Assembly (NCBI GenBank): GCA_019720975.1
Contig: JAGVSJ010000006.1
Location: 17,971 to 81,970 of the forward strand
Reading direction: 5' to 3'
From: Candidatus Sysuiplasma superficiale
GTDB taxonomy: Archaea; Thermoplasmatota; Thermoplasmata; Sysuiplasmatales; Sysuiplasmataceae
Length of the DNA: 64,000 nucleotides
Part shown: positions 7,314 through 14,938 of the stretch, in pieces
Layout of the letters: each line of letters opens with the position of its first letter
Position numbering within the stretch: position 1 is the first letter of the stretch
The notes under the pieces: model-generated
What the model was told of the DNA's origin: nothing
Seen by the model: the letters and a program-made list of their open reading frames with translations, nothing else
Databases searched by the model: none
Translations under genes and position numbers: made by a program

Positions 7314-7694
7314 ATGATACCAGGATTAGGACGGATTGATCCGCGCCAGATGAAGATGGCAATGAAGAAGATGGGGCTGCAGACGGAGGAGATAGATGAT
7401 GTCACCGAGGTGATAATAAGGACAGGGACCAAGGAATATCACTTCACGAAACCCTCCGTTGTCATGGTAAAGATGTCCGGGCAGCAGATATACCAGGTCA
7501 CAGGGGAACCTACTGTCGGTCCTCTAACCTCCAGCCAGAGTGGAGAAAAAACTCAGGCACCTGTCTTCAATCAGGAGGACATAGATCTTGTCATAAGTCA
7601 GACAGGCTGCACGGCGGATCAGGCACGCCAGGCACTTATGAAGACGGATGGAAGACCTGCCGATGCAATAATAATGATACTATCGGGAAATTAG
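7314..7694 (+). CDS. nac: Nascent polypeptide-associated complex protein (NAC)
   Basis: Binds nascent chains at the ribosome exit tunnel as a homodimer in archaea. The 126-aa protein starts MIPGLGRIDPRQMKMAMKKM, has the beta-barrel NAC domain (EVIIRTGTKEYHFTKPSV...QIYQVTGE) and a C-terminal UBA domain (NQEDIDLVISQTGCTADQARQALMK shortened at the end). Length and layout are normal. The AT-rich agatatatatttg at 7261-7273 may be its TATA element. Divergent from the phosphoglycolate phosphatase gene. Confidence 0.95.
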   Translation: MIPGLGRIDPRQMKMAMKKMGLQTEEIDDVTEVIIRTGTKEYHFTKPSVVMVKMSGQQIYQVTGEPTVGPLTSSQSGEKTQAPVFNQEDIDLVISQTGCTADQARQALMKTDGRPADAIIMILSGN

Positions 7695-7745
7695 GCTGTG
7701 GCCGTCTGCGTAAATTAAATATCAGTAACTGTTCAGGCTGAATCA

Positions 7746-7831
7746 GCCCTGGTAGTGTAGTGGCCTATCATCCAAGCCTGTCGACATAAGGCAGACAGCT
7801 TGGGACTCGGGTTCAAATCCCGGCCAGGGCG
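7746..7831 (+). tRNA. tRNA-Asp (GTC) with a 13-nt intron
   Basis: Acceptor GCCCTGG/CCAGGGC, T arm CTCGG-GTTCAAATC-CCGG, anticodon stem CAAGC/GCTTG and loop CTGTCG...A, with GTC at 34-36. The intron ACATAAGGCAGAC sits after position 37. CTGTC pairs with GGCAG of the intron over 5 bp, leaving bulge ACA at the 3' splice site, the same geometry as the initiator tRNA intron at 4210-4297. The spliced product is 73 nt. CCA is not encoded. Confidence 0.95.
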
Positions 7832-7898
7832 CCGGTTCCTTGACTGAAGAATACCGGTCTGTCAGAATTTTAATAACAGTAACTGCATTTTCATTCCC

Positions 7899-8201
7899 AT
7901 GGCGGAATTCAGATGTCATCAATGCTCGAAGATAATGGGCACAGGTGAAAAGTTCACTTTTGTAAGGAAGGGACCGGTACATCTCGACTGCCTTGTTTCT
8001 TCGAAAAGGAAGGAGATAGCGGAGGAAAAGGTGCAGGAACTCAAACTGCTTTCATCTGTCCTGGAATCTGAACTACAGCACCTTGTCAATCTTCTGTCGC
8101 GGAAAGCCGACGATGAAAAACTGGACACTGTAATCAAAAACAAGATCAAAGAGATGGAGAAGGCAAGCGGTGAAACAACAAGGCTCATCTTTGAGCTTTG
8201 A
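7899..8201 (+). CDS. DUF2175-like LIM-type zinc-finger protein
   Basis: 100 aa. The N-terminus FRCHQCSKIM...EKFTFVRKGPVHLDCL has a CxxC...HxxC metal site like archaeal DUF2175 proteins; the rest is a long charged helix, probably a coiled coil (SSKRKEIAEEKVQELKLLS onwards). No signal peptide. It starts at ATG 7899 with little leader and follows the tRNA-Asp gene. Convergent with the deacetylase-family gene with 18 nt between stops. Function unknown. Confidence 0.6.
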   Translation: MAEFRCHQCSKIMGTGEKFTFVRKGPVHLDCLVSSKRKEIAEEKVQELKLLSSVLESELQHLVNLLSRKADDEKLDTVIKNKIKEMEKASGETTRLIFEL

Positions 8202-8219
8202 ACCTTTCCTGAGCAGACT

Positions 8220-9206
8220 TCAGAGACGCCAGTGAGATGAAAATATGTCGAGCGAAGACCTGACCCATCCTATACCCACTCCTTTGCGGTCATGGACAAC
8301 GTCGAACCTTGTGTTATATGGTTCACCGCAGACTCCTGCTACCAGTCCGCACACCACGTCAGAAAGCGCGTCAGGATTATATCCGCCTTCAAGAACAATC
8401 GACAATGGCGGACCGAGGGACGCCAGTCTGGAAATGCACTTCACATAACCCCCCGTGGAAAGCGTTAATGATGCAAGCGGGTCGAGATAGTGCGCGTCAA
8501 TTCCCAGACTCACTATGATAACACCCGGCGAATACTGCCTGAGGACAGGCATTATCACTGAATCGAAGGCAAAATCAAAGGTACTGTCCCCCGAACCGGA
8601 AGGAAGTGGCAGATTCAGATTGAAGTATTCCCCCTCCCCACTTCCAATCTCCCTGGCTTCTCCGGTTCCAGGATAAATACCACTCTGATGGGTTGAGATA
8701 TAAAGGACGTTCCTTTCTCCGTAAAATATATCGCTCGTCCCATTGCCGTGATGGACATCTATGTCCACTATTGCGCATCTGGACTGACCGCAGTTTCTGG
8801 CAGCAACTGCAGCGTTATTGAAATAACAGAAACCTCCACCGTAGTCCTTTCCGGAATGGTGCCCGGGGGGTCTGATCAGCGCCATCACGCAACCGCCAGA
8901 CTCAATTGAATGGAGGGTAGATGAAATAGCACACCCTGCGGCCATTGCAGATATACTGTATGTTGAAGGATAAACCGGGGTTTCCTGGTCCAGATAGCGA
9001 ATCCTCCATTGTCTGATACCGTCGATGTAGGAATGAGAATGCACTGTTCCAAGCTGTTCCGCCGAAGCAGCGGAGCCCTTGAGAAATCTGAATGAAAGAG
9101 GGCTTTCCTCAAGCCCCTTCACAATTGAAATGAGTCTCGAAGGTGACTCAGGGTGCCCTGGAATATGCCTGTGCTCGAGGAACAATGGGTCATAATATAT
9201 GTCCAT
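8220..9206 (-). CDS. Histone deacetylase/acetylpolyamine amidohydrolase family protein
   Basis: Zinc-dependent amidohydrolase of the HDAC/AcuC/AphA superfamily. Visible motifs: RPPGHHSGKDYGGGFCYFNN, with the tandem catalytic histidines; DIDVHHGNGT, giving zinc ligands Asp and His; SLGIDAHYLDP, giving the third ligand; and LEGGYNPDAL with the transition-state tyrosine. Start taken at ATG 9206 (MDIYYDPLFLEHRHIPGHPE), where the family normally begins; 14 more codons are possible. No histone gene is in the window, so the substrate may be an acetylated polyamine, lysine side chain or small molecule. It lies 87 nt downstream of the MocA-like gene and could be read through from it. Confidence 0.9.
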   Translation of the reverse strand: MDIYYDPLFLEHRHIPGHPESPSRLISIVKGLEESPLSFRFLKGSAASAEQLGTVHSHSYIDGIRQWRIRYLDQETPVYPSTYSISAMAAGCAISSTLHSIESGGCVMALIRPPGHHSGKDYGGGFCYFNNAAVAARNCGQSRCAIVDIDVHHGNGTSDIFYGERNVLYISTHQSGIYPGTGEAREIGSGEGEYFNLNLPLPSGSGDSTFDFAFDSVIMPVLRQYSPGVIIVSLGIDAHYLDPLASLTLSTGGYVKCISRLASLGPPLSIVLEGGYNPDALSDVVCGLVAGVCGEPYNTRFDVVHDRKGVGIGWVRSSLDIFSSHWRL

Positions 9207-9292
9207 GTGATGCGCACTCCGGCTAAGGGGAGAAGGATGGGACTTCATACATCTTGTTCATCATGAAGGTCATCCCGCCGCTTTTCCTGAAC

Positions 9293-9901
9293 TCATTTTG
9301 AAACCCTGCGAAGTATTTCAATGTCATCCTGTGTATCAATATCCCTTAGCTGGACATCGTCAACTTCGATACACACCACACTACTTCTTGATGCCGCCAT
9401 GACCGCAGAACCACCTGTTTCTCCCTTCAGCCCGCGTAACAGCGGAAAGTACTCTGAAGGAAAGAGAGCGGGGTTTCTGAATCTGCCATTGACGCAGCAT
9501 GCGATTATCTTGCTCCTGTTCTTCATGTGCTCACACATGATTCTGCTGAGCAGCGGAGCAGTGACAAACGGCTGATCTGCGACCATCAGCAGAACAGCCC
9601 CGCTGTCTGCGCAGTATTCCAAACCCTTTCTGATCGATGATGAAATGCCTTCATCCCTCTGTTCGTTGATGACAACAATTACACTTTCAGGCAGCGATGC
9701 CCCTGAAAGGTGTTGTTCTGCAAATTCTCTGCTAGTGACAAAAACCACCTTCCTGCATCCTGCGGCCAGGCTCGCATCGATCGCTATCCTGAAAAGCGGC
9801 CTTCCGCAGAACAACTCTGACAGCTTATCCCTGCCCAACCTTGAGGATTTACCCGCAGCAAGGATCACAATGCTGACATCAGATGTGTGCCCGTCAAACA
9901 T
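9293..9901 (-). CDS. MocA-like molybdenum cofactor nucleotidyltransferase
   Basis: 202 aa, GT-A-type nucleotidyltransferase of the MobA/MocA group. The signature VILAAGKSSRLGRDK, a VINEQRDEGISSSIRKGL segment, VADQPFV (metal-binding DxP) and GETGG are visible. MocA transfers CMP to molybdopterin to make the cytosine-dinucleotide cofactor used by xanthine-oxidase-family enzymes. Located 7 nt after the CoxG-like gene and divergent from the XdhC-like and hydroxylase subunit genes, which supports a role in their cofactor supply. A related small NTP transferase role cannot be excluded. Confidence 0.82.
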   Translation of the reverse strand: MFDGHTSDVSIVILAAGKSSRLGRDKLSELFCGRPLFRIAIDASLAAGCRKVVFVTSREFAEQHLSGASLPESVIVVINEQRDEGISSSIRKGLEYCADSGAVLLMVADQPFVTAPLLSRIMCEHMKNRSKIIACCVNGRFRNPALFPSEYFPLLRGLKGETGGSAVMAASRSSVVCIEVDDVQLRDIDTQDDIEILRRVSK

Positions 9902-9908
9902 CTGGGCA

Positions 9909-10346
9909 TCACTTCTCGAATGCTTTTCTGAATGATTCTACAAGCTGTGCTATATATTTCTCTGATGCATTCTGCACCATTCTGCTGCCCATAGTGGCTG
10001 CAAGTCCACCGATTGTCACATCTGCGCTCCACTTTACCCTGGAACGGCCCTGTTCTTCAGAAATGTCGCAGTAGCCGTGGAAATCGACGGAACTTCCAGA
10101 TCCAGAGCCGTTTCCCTGTATCTCGGCGTGTGACTTAGGTATCCTGTTAAGTATCCTCATCCTGAGATTGAACCTGCCCTTTATGAATGAGAGACCAACC
10201 CTGACTGTCATTCTTATATCCCCTGACTCTGTGACTTCCATATTTTCAACATCCGGGACAAGCGAGGCCATTCTGTGGGCGTCGGTCAGGAAATCAAAGA
10301 CACTGCCAGCATCCGCCTTCACCTCAAATTCGCCAGTAAATTTCAT
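9909..10346 (-). CDS. coxG: CoxG-family SRPBCC protein
   Basis: 145 aa. MKFTGEFEVKADAGSVFDFL starts a START/SRPBCC-like fold; LVPDVENMEV and the C-terminal helix SEKYIAQLVESFRKAFEK match the CoxG family. In bacterial cox clusters CoxG is associated with assembly or membrane placement of carbon monoxide dehydrogenase. This version is short and lacks the long C-terminal anchor of many bacterial CoxG proteins. A TATA-like catatattttc (10378-10388, minus strand) lies about 32 nt before the ATG, back to back with the xdhC promoter. Confidence 0.88.
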   Translation of the reverse strand: MKFTGEFEVKADAGSVFDFLTDAHRMASLVPDVENMEVTESGDIRMTVRVGLSFIKGRFNLRMRILNRIPKSHAEIQGNGSGSGSSVDFHGYCDISEEQGRSRVKWSADVTIGGLAATMGSRMVQNASEKYIAQLVESFRKAFEK

Positions 10347-10377
10347 GTTCTTACCGGGTCGTAGAAGCTGTGTTTGA

Positions 10378-10388
10378 AAATATATGTT
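10378..10388 (-). promoter_or_regulatory. TATA-like element of coxG-mocA
   Basis: Minus-strand catatattttc, about 32 nt from the coxG ATG at 10346. Divergently paired with the element at 10445-10453. Confidence 0.4.
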
Positions 10389-10444
10389 TTGTATTCAGAG
10401 CTGCGTGACAGAGTCCATACAGAAATCGTTTCCATTGCGAAACG

Positions 10445-10453
10445 ATTTATAAG
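10445..10453 (+). promoter_or_regulatory. TATA box of the XdhC-like gene
   Basis: atttataag ends 23 nt before ATG 10477, giving an almost leaderless transcript; this supports the shorter start over the TTG at 10462. Confidence 0.5.
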
Positions 10454-10476
10454 ACGCATGTTTGATCACTCAGGGA

Positions 10477-11298
10477 ATGAAGAATCTGGACTTCATCAGG
10501 AAAATGAACGAGCTGACACAGGAAGGAGTCCCGTTTGCTGTAGCCACTGTGGTTAGAATAGAGGGTTCTTCGCTTGGAAAGCCGGGATTCAAGGCGATAG
10601 TCTCCGGAGAAAATGTCCTGTTCGGTAGCCTTGGAGGTGTATGTCCTGAAGCAGTTATTGTTACAACTGCAGAAGATGCGATAAAAAGCAACAAGCCGAA
10701 ACTTGTGAGGATCCACCTTGAAGAGGCCGGGAAGGCCATTGAGGGGATGGCAAGGGCGGAAAGTGAGGACGATATTTATGTGGAAACATTCTGCGGCGGG
10801 ATGATGGAAGTGTACGTGGAACCGTTCAGGCCGGCCGAAAGGCTCGTAATAATTGGTCAGGGAGGCAAGGATGATGTCGAAGATGCCCTAGTCAGGCTTG
10901 GCCGTCTTCTTGACTTTGAAGTGCTGGTGATTGACAGAACGCCAGTGCTTAGCGAGAAGCCTGACGCAATACTGAAGGACGTAAAGGACGATCTGTCCAA
11001 TTTTGAATCAAGGGAGAGCGATTATGTGGTCCTTCTAACGAAGGGCGCATATGACATACCTGCACTCAAGGGGCTTTCGGAAAGAAATGTCAGATATATC
11101 GGCATGCTCGCCAGCAGGAAGAGGATAAAGGAGGATTTCGAGCAGCTGAGGTCACTTGGAGTCGGAGAGAATTTCCTCGAACGCATACATTCCCCAATAG
11201 GGCTGGACATAGGTGCAGTTTCGCCTGAAGAGATTGCTTTGAGCATTGCAGCCGAGATTGTAAGCGTGAGAAGGAACAGAGGAAGGCCGCAGAAATGA
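10477..11298 (+). CDS. XdhC/CoxI-family molybdenum hydroxylase maturation protein
   Basis: Bacterial XdhC binds molybdenum cofactor, supports its sulfuration and delivers it to xanthine-dehydrogenase-type apoenzymes. The N-terminal part has VATVVRIEGSSLGKPG and a GSLGGVCPEAV stretch equivalent to the GS.GGG(C)E loop; the C-terminal Rossmann-like domain has IIGQGG and YIGMLASRKR, ending SPIGLDIGAVSPEEIALSIAAEI, as in the family. Start ATG 10477 selected from promoter spacing. The gene precedes the three hydroxylase subunit genes on the same strand with a 124-nt gap holding another promoter. Confidence 0.9.
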   Translation: MKNLDFIRKMNELTQEGVPFAVATVVRIEGSSLGKPGFKAIVSGENVLFGSLGGVCPEAVIVTTAEDAIKSNKPKLVRIHLEEAGKAIEGMARAESEDDIYVETFCGGMMEVYVEPFRPAERLVIIGQGGKDDVEDALVRLGRLLDFEVLVIDRTPVLSEKPDAILKDVKDDLSNFESRESDYVVLLTKGAYDIPALKGLSERNVRYIGMLASRKRIKEDFEQLRSLGVGENFLERIHSPIGLDIGAVSPEEIALSIAAEIVSVRRNRGRPQK

Positions 11299-11389
11299 GG
11301 CCGATGCCGGTCCGCTGCACCCGCCTTAACGCTTTCACGGATGAATATCAGCTCTGTTTCCGGAAGTCAGTGCGGCTCTAGTTAAATTT

Positions 11390-11400
11390 ATCTTAAATAT
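11390..11400 (+). promoter_or_regulatory. TATA box of the molybdenum hydroxylase operon
   Basis: atcttaaatat ends 22 nt before the ATG at 11423, with no ribosome binding site between, indicating a leaderless first gene. Confidence 0.5.
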
Positions 11401-11422
11401 CAGTGCATTATTTCCATAACTC

Positions 11423-12301
11423 ATGACACCTAGCAGATTCACATATCATGCCCCGGGTAACCTTGTGAATGCGCTCAGACTTGTTGCAGAATCAGGTGAC
11501 GAAGCGAAGGTGCTGGCGGGAGGACAGAGCCTGATACCGCTTATGAAGCTCAGATTTGCTTCGTTTCCGACTATTATTGATCTTTCAGGAGTGAAAGAGC
11601 TTCACTATATCAGTGTGGAAGGAGGTTCGCTGAGACTCGGTGCCATGACTACAACAGGTGAGGTAGAGAAATCAGGCGCAATACCGGATACACTCGGCGC
11701 TCTGAAGGATGCCGTTTCTCATATCGCCGATCCATTGGTCAGGAATATGGGTACAGTGGGAGGTAACGTCTGCCACGCTGATCCCGGAAATGATCTTCCG
11801 GCCGTTATGATCGCGCTCTCGGCGATGTTCGTTCTGAAGCGCGAAAGAGGGGAAAGAAGGGTGGCGGCAAGGGATTTTTTCATCGATTCCTTCACCACAG
11901 CAATAAAGAGCGGTGAACTTCTCACAGAGATTCTCATTCCTCTACCTGAAGGAAACACAGGCAGCTCTTACCTGAAACAGAAGAGACGCGCCGGAGACTA
12001 TTCGATTGCAGGTGTTGCGTCGTCACTGACGCTGGATGCCAAGGGAAAGATAGCACATGCTGCCGTTGCACTGACTTCCCTTGGCCCGAAGGTTATCGTT
12101 GCCGCAGAAACTGAAAAATTCCTGCTAGGGAAGAAACCAGAGATATCAGTTGCGGAAGAGGCTGGCAGTGTTGCAGCGGGGGAGGCGCAGCCTTCCGATG
12201 ACTTTTATGGTACCGCGGAATTCAAATTGAACGTGCTTAGGAGATTGATGCAGGAATCGATAATTCTTTCAGCAAAGAGAGCTTCGGCAGGAGTTGGGTG
12301 A
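11423..12301 (+). CDS. Molybdenum hydroxylase, FAD-binding medium subunit (CoxM-like)
   Basis: 292 aa. Contains the two flavin-binding loops of the CO dehydrogenase/xanthine dehydrogenase medium subunit: [13 protein letters not shown] near residue 32 and [17 protein letters not shown] near 110. The C-terminal CODH_FAD domain is present ([14 protein letters not shown]). It passes electrons from the iron-sulfur subunit to the final acceptor. Its stop overlaps the small-subunit GTG by 4 nt, indicating translational coupling. Confidence 0.93.
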   Translation: MTPSRFTYHAPGNLVNALRLVAESGDEAKVLAGGQSLIPLMKLRFASFPTIIDLSGVKELHYISVEGGSLRLGAMTTTGEVEKSGAIPDTLGALKDAVSHIADPLVRNMGTVGGNVCHADPGNDLPAVMIALSAMFVLKRERGERRVAARDFFIDSFTTAIKSGELLTEILIPLPEGNTGSSYLKQKRRAGDYSIAGVASSLTLDAKGKIAHAAVALTSLGPKVIVAAETEKFLLGKKPEISVAEEAGSVAAGEAQPSDDFYGTAEFKLNVLRRLMQESIILSAKRASAGVG

Positions 12302-12801
12302 AGATGGATGAGGTAAATGTCAGAATCGACGTAAACGGCGTAAACAGAGAGGAGAAAATTGAGCCCAGGACGCTGCTTGTCCATTTCCTGAGGGAGAATC
12401 TGGGCCTGACAGGAACACACATAGGATGCGATACGTCAAACTGTGGCGCTTGCACTGTACTCCTTGACGGAAAGGCGGTTAAATCCTGTACCGTCCTTGC
12501 CGTCCAGGCCAACGGAAGGAAGGTTCTGACCATCGAGGGTCTCGGCAAGGGAGGTCTCCATCCGATACAGAAGGCTTTTCTGGAGAAACAGGCGCTGCAG
12601 TGCGGCTACTGTACGCCTGGCATGATAATGAGTGCATACTGGCTTTTGAGTGAGAACCCCAGCCCGGATGAGGAGCAGGTGAAAAGAGGGATAAGCGGTA
12701 ACCTGTGCCGGTGCACAGGCTACAGAAGCATAATAGAGGCGATAATGCTCGCTTCAAAGGAGATGAGTGCTGGAAGGACGCACGGAAGGGATGGAAGGTG
12801 A
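12298..12801 (+). CDS. Molybdenum hydroxylase, [2Fe-2S] small subunit (CoxS-like)
   Basis: 167 aa with both clusters: the plant-type ferredoxin site [10 protein letters not shown]...C and the helical-domain site QCGYCTPGM...NLCRCTGY. It relays electrons from the molybdenum site to FAD. Start is GTG 12298, overlapping the coxM-like stop; ATG 12304 is an in-frame alternative. The stop is directly followed by the large-subunit start. Confidence 0.95.
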   Translation: MKMDEVNVRIDVNGVNREEKIEPRTLLVHFLRENLGLTGTHIGCDTSNCGACTVLLDGKAVKSCTVLAVQANGRKVLTIEGLGKGGLHPIQKAFLEKQALQCGYCTPGMIMSAYWLLSENPSPDEEQVKRGISGNLCRCTGYRSIIEAIMLASKEMSAGRTHGRDGR

Positions 12802-12802
12802 A

Positions 12803-14812
12803 ATGATGTCGGCTATTGACGGTTTTGTCACAGGTCAGGGACGTTACGTCGATGACATAAAGCTTCCTGGAATGATGAGGATGTATGTTGTCCGTAGCCC
12901 TTATGCGAGAGCTAGAATACTGAAAATAGAGGGTGGACTCAACGGACATGAGGTTCGTGGGTCAATGAGTTCGGTGGGAGAAGGGGCAACAGAAGGATCG
13001 ATGGAGCTTCAGGAACCTGTACTTTCCACCAGTACTGTAAACTATGTGGGACAGCCGGTCGCGGCCGTCTTTGGCGACAATCTGTACGAAGCTGAAGATC
13101 GTGCGGAGACGGTCGAGGTTGAGTATGAGCCGCTGAAACCTGTAATCTCAATTAAGGAGGCTTTGGAGTCAGAGCCTATACACAGATCTGCAAAGACAAA
13201 CATAATGTCTGACACGTGGCTTGGAAAGGACTTTGAAATCGATGCACCGGTAGTGCTTGAGGACAGATTTGTGAACAGAAGGGTCGCGACAAATCCTATC
13301 GAAACCAGAGGCATTGTGGCGGACTATTCCGGTGATAAGCTCACTGTCTGGATATCGACACAATCCGTACACAGCATAAAGGAGGGGTTATGCGAAGCCA
13401 TGGGGCTGCAGCCCCAGAAGGTCAGGGTAATCCAGACCGATACAGGAGGTGCGTTTGGTCTGAAGGGAGCCCTGTATCCTGAGTACGTGATAGCAGCCTT
13501 TGCCGCCATGAAATTCAGAAAACCTGTGAAGTGGATTGAGACAAGGAGGGAACATCTTTCAGCAAGCCATCCAGGCAGAGGAGCTGAGGGAAGGATGAAA
13601 CTCTTTGCCGACAGACAGGGAAAGATACTGGGATTGAAAGGGGAGGTGATAGTTGACGGGGGTGCATATTCCGGAGGCATGGGTGAATTCGCCCCGGGAT
13701 TCATAGGCTATCAGCTCACAGGGCCGTACGCAATACAGAATGCACATGTCCGTGCGATGTCTGTTTTTACCAACAAACCGCCTCACGGACCGTATAGAGG
13801 AGCCGGCCGCCCTGAGGCTGCTTTCTTCATCGAAAGGATGATGGACATGCTGGCAGACGAACTGGGTATTGATGCAGCAGAACTCAGGCTGAAAAATGCA
13901 ACAACAGAATCTTTCAGATCGCCTCTCGGAATGAAGATCGATGCATCACATGATTTCATAGCAAAATCCATAGAGGAGCTGGAGTACAGGAAGCTTTCAA
14001 GGGAGAAGAAGGCGGGCTTCGCATGCTTTGTACTTGTCCCGGCGACGCAGCCAGGTGAAAGTGCAAGGATTGTCGTTAAGGAGGGGAAGATAAAGGTCTG
14101 GCTGGGGGGAAACACGCATGGACAGAGGCATGATATTTTTGTAAAGAAACTGCTGAATGAGGAACTTGGTGTTCCCGAAGATAAGGTTGAACTGGAACGT
14201 GGAGACACGGACATGCTCGAGGCTGGTGTTGGCGCATGGGGGAGCAGATCTGCAATGATGGCGGGAACGGCACTGATCATGGCTGCGAGGAAGATAAAGG
14301 ACCAGACAGAAAAGGAATTCGGGAAGTACTCACCTGAGCTACTTCTGGCCAACGAATACGATGAATATCACTTCGAGAAGTTCAGGGAATCGCTAAATTC
14401 TTTCGGAGCGAATCTCGCTACAGTAAGTATAGATCAATATGGAAACGTGAACGTTGATGAATGTCGCAGTTACTATGATGTCGGGAATGCGCTCAGCAGG
14501 GAATCTGTGATCGGCCAGATAACAGGCGGATGTCTGCAGGGCATCGGACAGGCACTTTATGAAGAGGTGGCGTATAACGAAGACGGTCAGCTTCTCACGT
14601 CGAGCATATCAGATGCAGGTGTCCAGTCTGCGCTAACTCTACCGAGGTTTGTAATCAGGATTGCAGAGAACAGGTCGAGGCTCCCCCATGGAGCAAAGGG
14701 CCTCGGAGAGAGTCCGACAATTGGAGTACCCAGCGCTGTTGCGAGAGCCATAGAACTTGCAAGTGGGAGAAGGATACGCGAAACACCTGTGAGGCCCGAA
14801 ATGATCGTTTGA
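12803..14812 (+). CDS. Molybdenum hydroxylase, molybdopterin-binding large subunit
   Basis: About 669 aa from ATG 12803, placed after GGAAGGTGA; the track ORF starts 12 codons earlier inside the small-subunit gene. Motifs of the xanthine oxidase family: GQGRYVDDI at the start, GAFGLKG, GPYRGAGRPEAAFF, NTHGQRHD, GAWGSRSAMM and the catalytic Glu in AKGLGESPTIG. The active-site loop is PYRGAGR, the form II/general hydroxylase type, not the AYxCSFR loop of true CO-oxidising CoxL, so the substrate is more likely an aldehyde or N-heterocycle. It is also about 100 residues shorter than typical CoxL, mainly in the second half. Acts with the two subunits upstream and the XdhC, MocA and CoxG-like helpers. 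Confidence 0.9.
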   Translation: MMSAIDGFVTGQGRYVDDIKLPGMMRMYVVRSPYARARILKIEGGLNGHEVRGSMSSVGEGATEGSMELQEPVLSTSTVNYVGQPVAAVFGDNLYEAEDRAETVEVEYEPLKPVISIKEALESEPIHRSAKTNIMSDTWLGKDFEIDAPVVLEDRFVNRRVATNPIETRGIVADYSGDKLTVWISTQSVHSIKEGLCEAMGLQPQKVRVIQTDTGGAFGLKGALYPEYVIAAFAAMKFRKPVKWIETRREHLSASHPGRGAEGRMKLFADRQGKILGLKGEVIVDGGAYSGGMGEFAPGFIGYQLTGPYAIQNAHVRAMSVFTNKPPHGPYRGAGRPEAAFFIERMMDMLADELGIDAAELRLKNATTESFRSPLGMKIDASHDFIAKSIEELEYRKLSREKKAGFACFVLVPATQPGESARIVVKEGKIKVWLGGNTHGQRHDIFVKKLLNEELGVPEDKVELERGDTDMLEAGVGAWGSRSAMMAGTALIMAARKIKDQTEKEFGKYSPELLLANEYDEYHFEKFRESLNSFGANLATVSIDQYGNVNVDECRSYYDVGNALSRESVIGQITGGCLQGIGQALYEEVAYNEDGQLLTSSISDAGVQSALTLPRFVIRIAENRSRLPHGAKGLGESPTIGVPSAVARAIELASGRRIRETPVRPEMIV

Positions 14813-14892
14813 CATGGTTTTGACTGTTCAGTATGTCTCACAGGATAGAGGGAAAATACTTCTGCATGGACAATGTTTATTCGATCCCTGTA

Positions 14893-14908
14893 AAATAATA
14901 CTTAAAAA
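14893..14908 (+). promoter_or_regulatory. TATA-like region before the glycosyltransferase gene
   Basis: aaataatacttaaaaa, roughly 30-45 nt before the TTG at 14939. Confidence 0.35.
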
Positions 14909-14938
14909 CATGAAAGGGACAGTAAGGCCCGATAAAGA

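Noticed and set aside
11423-14812. Aerobic carbon monoxide dehydrogenase
   Set aside because: The large subunit lacks the AYxCSFR active-site loop, so CO oxidation is not supported although the subunit layout is cox-like.
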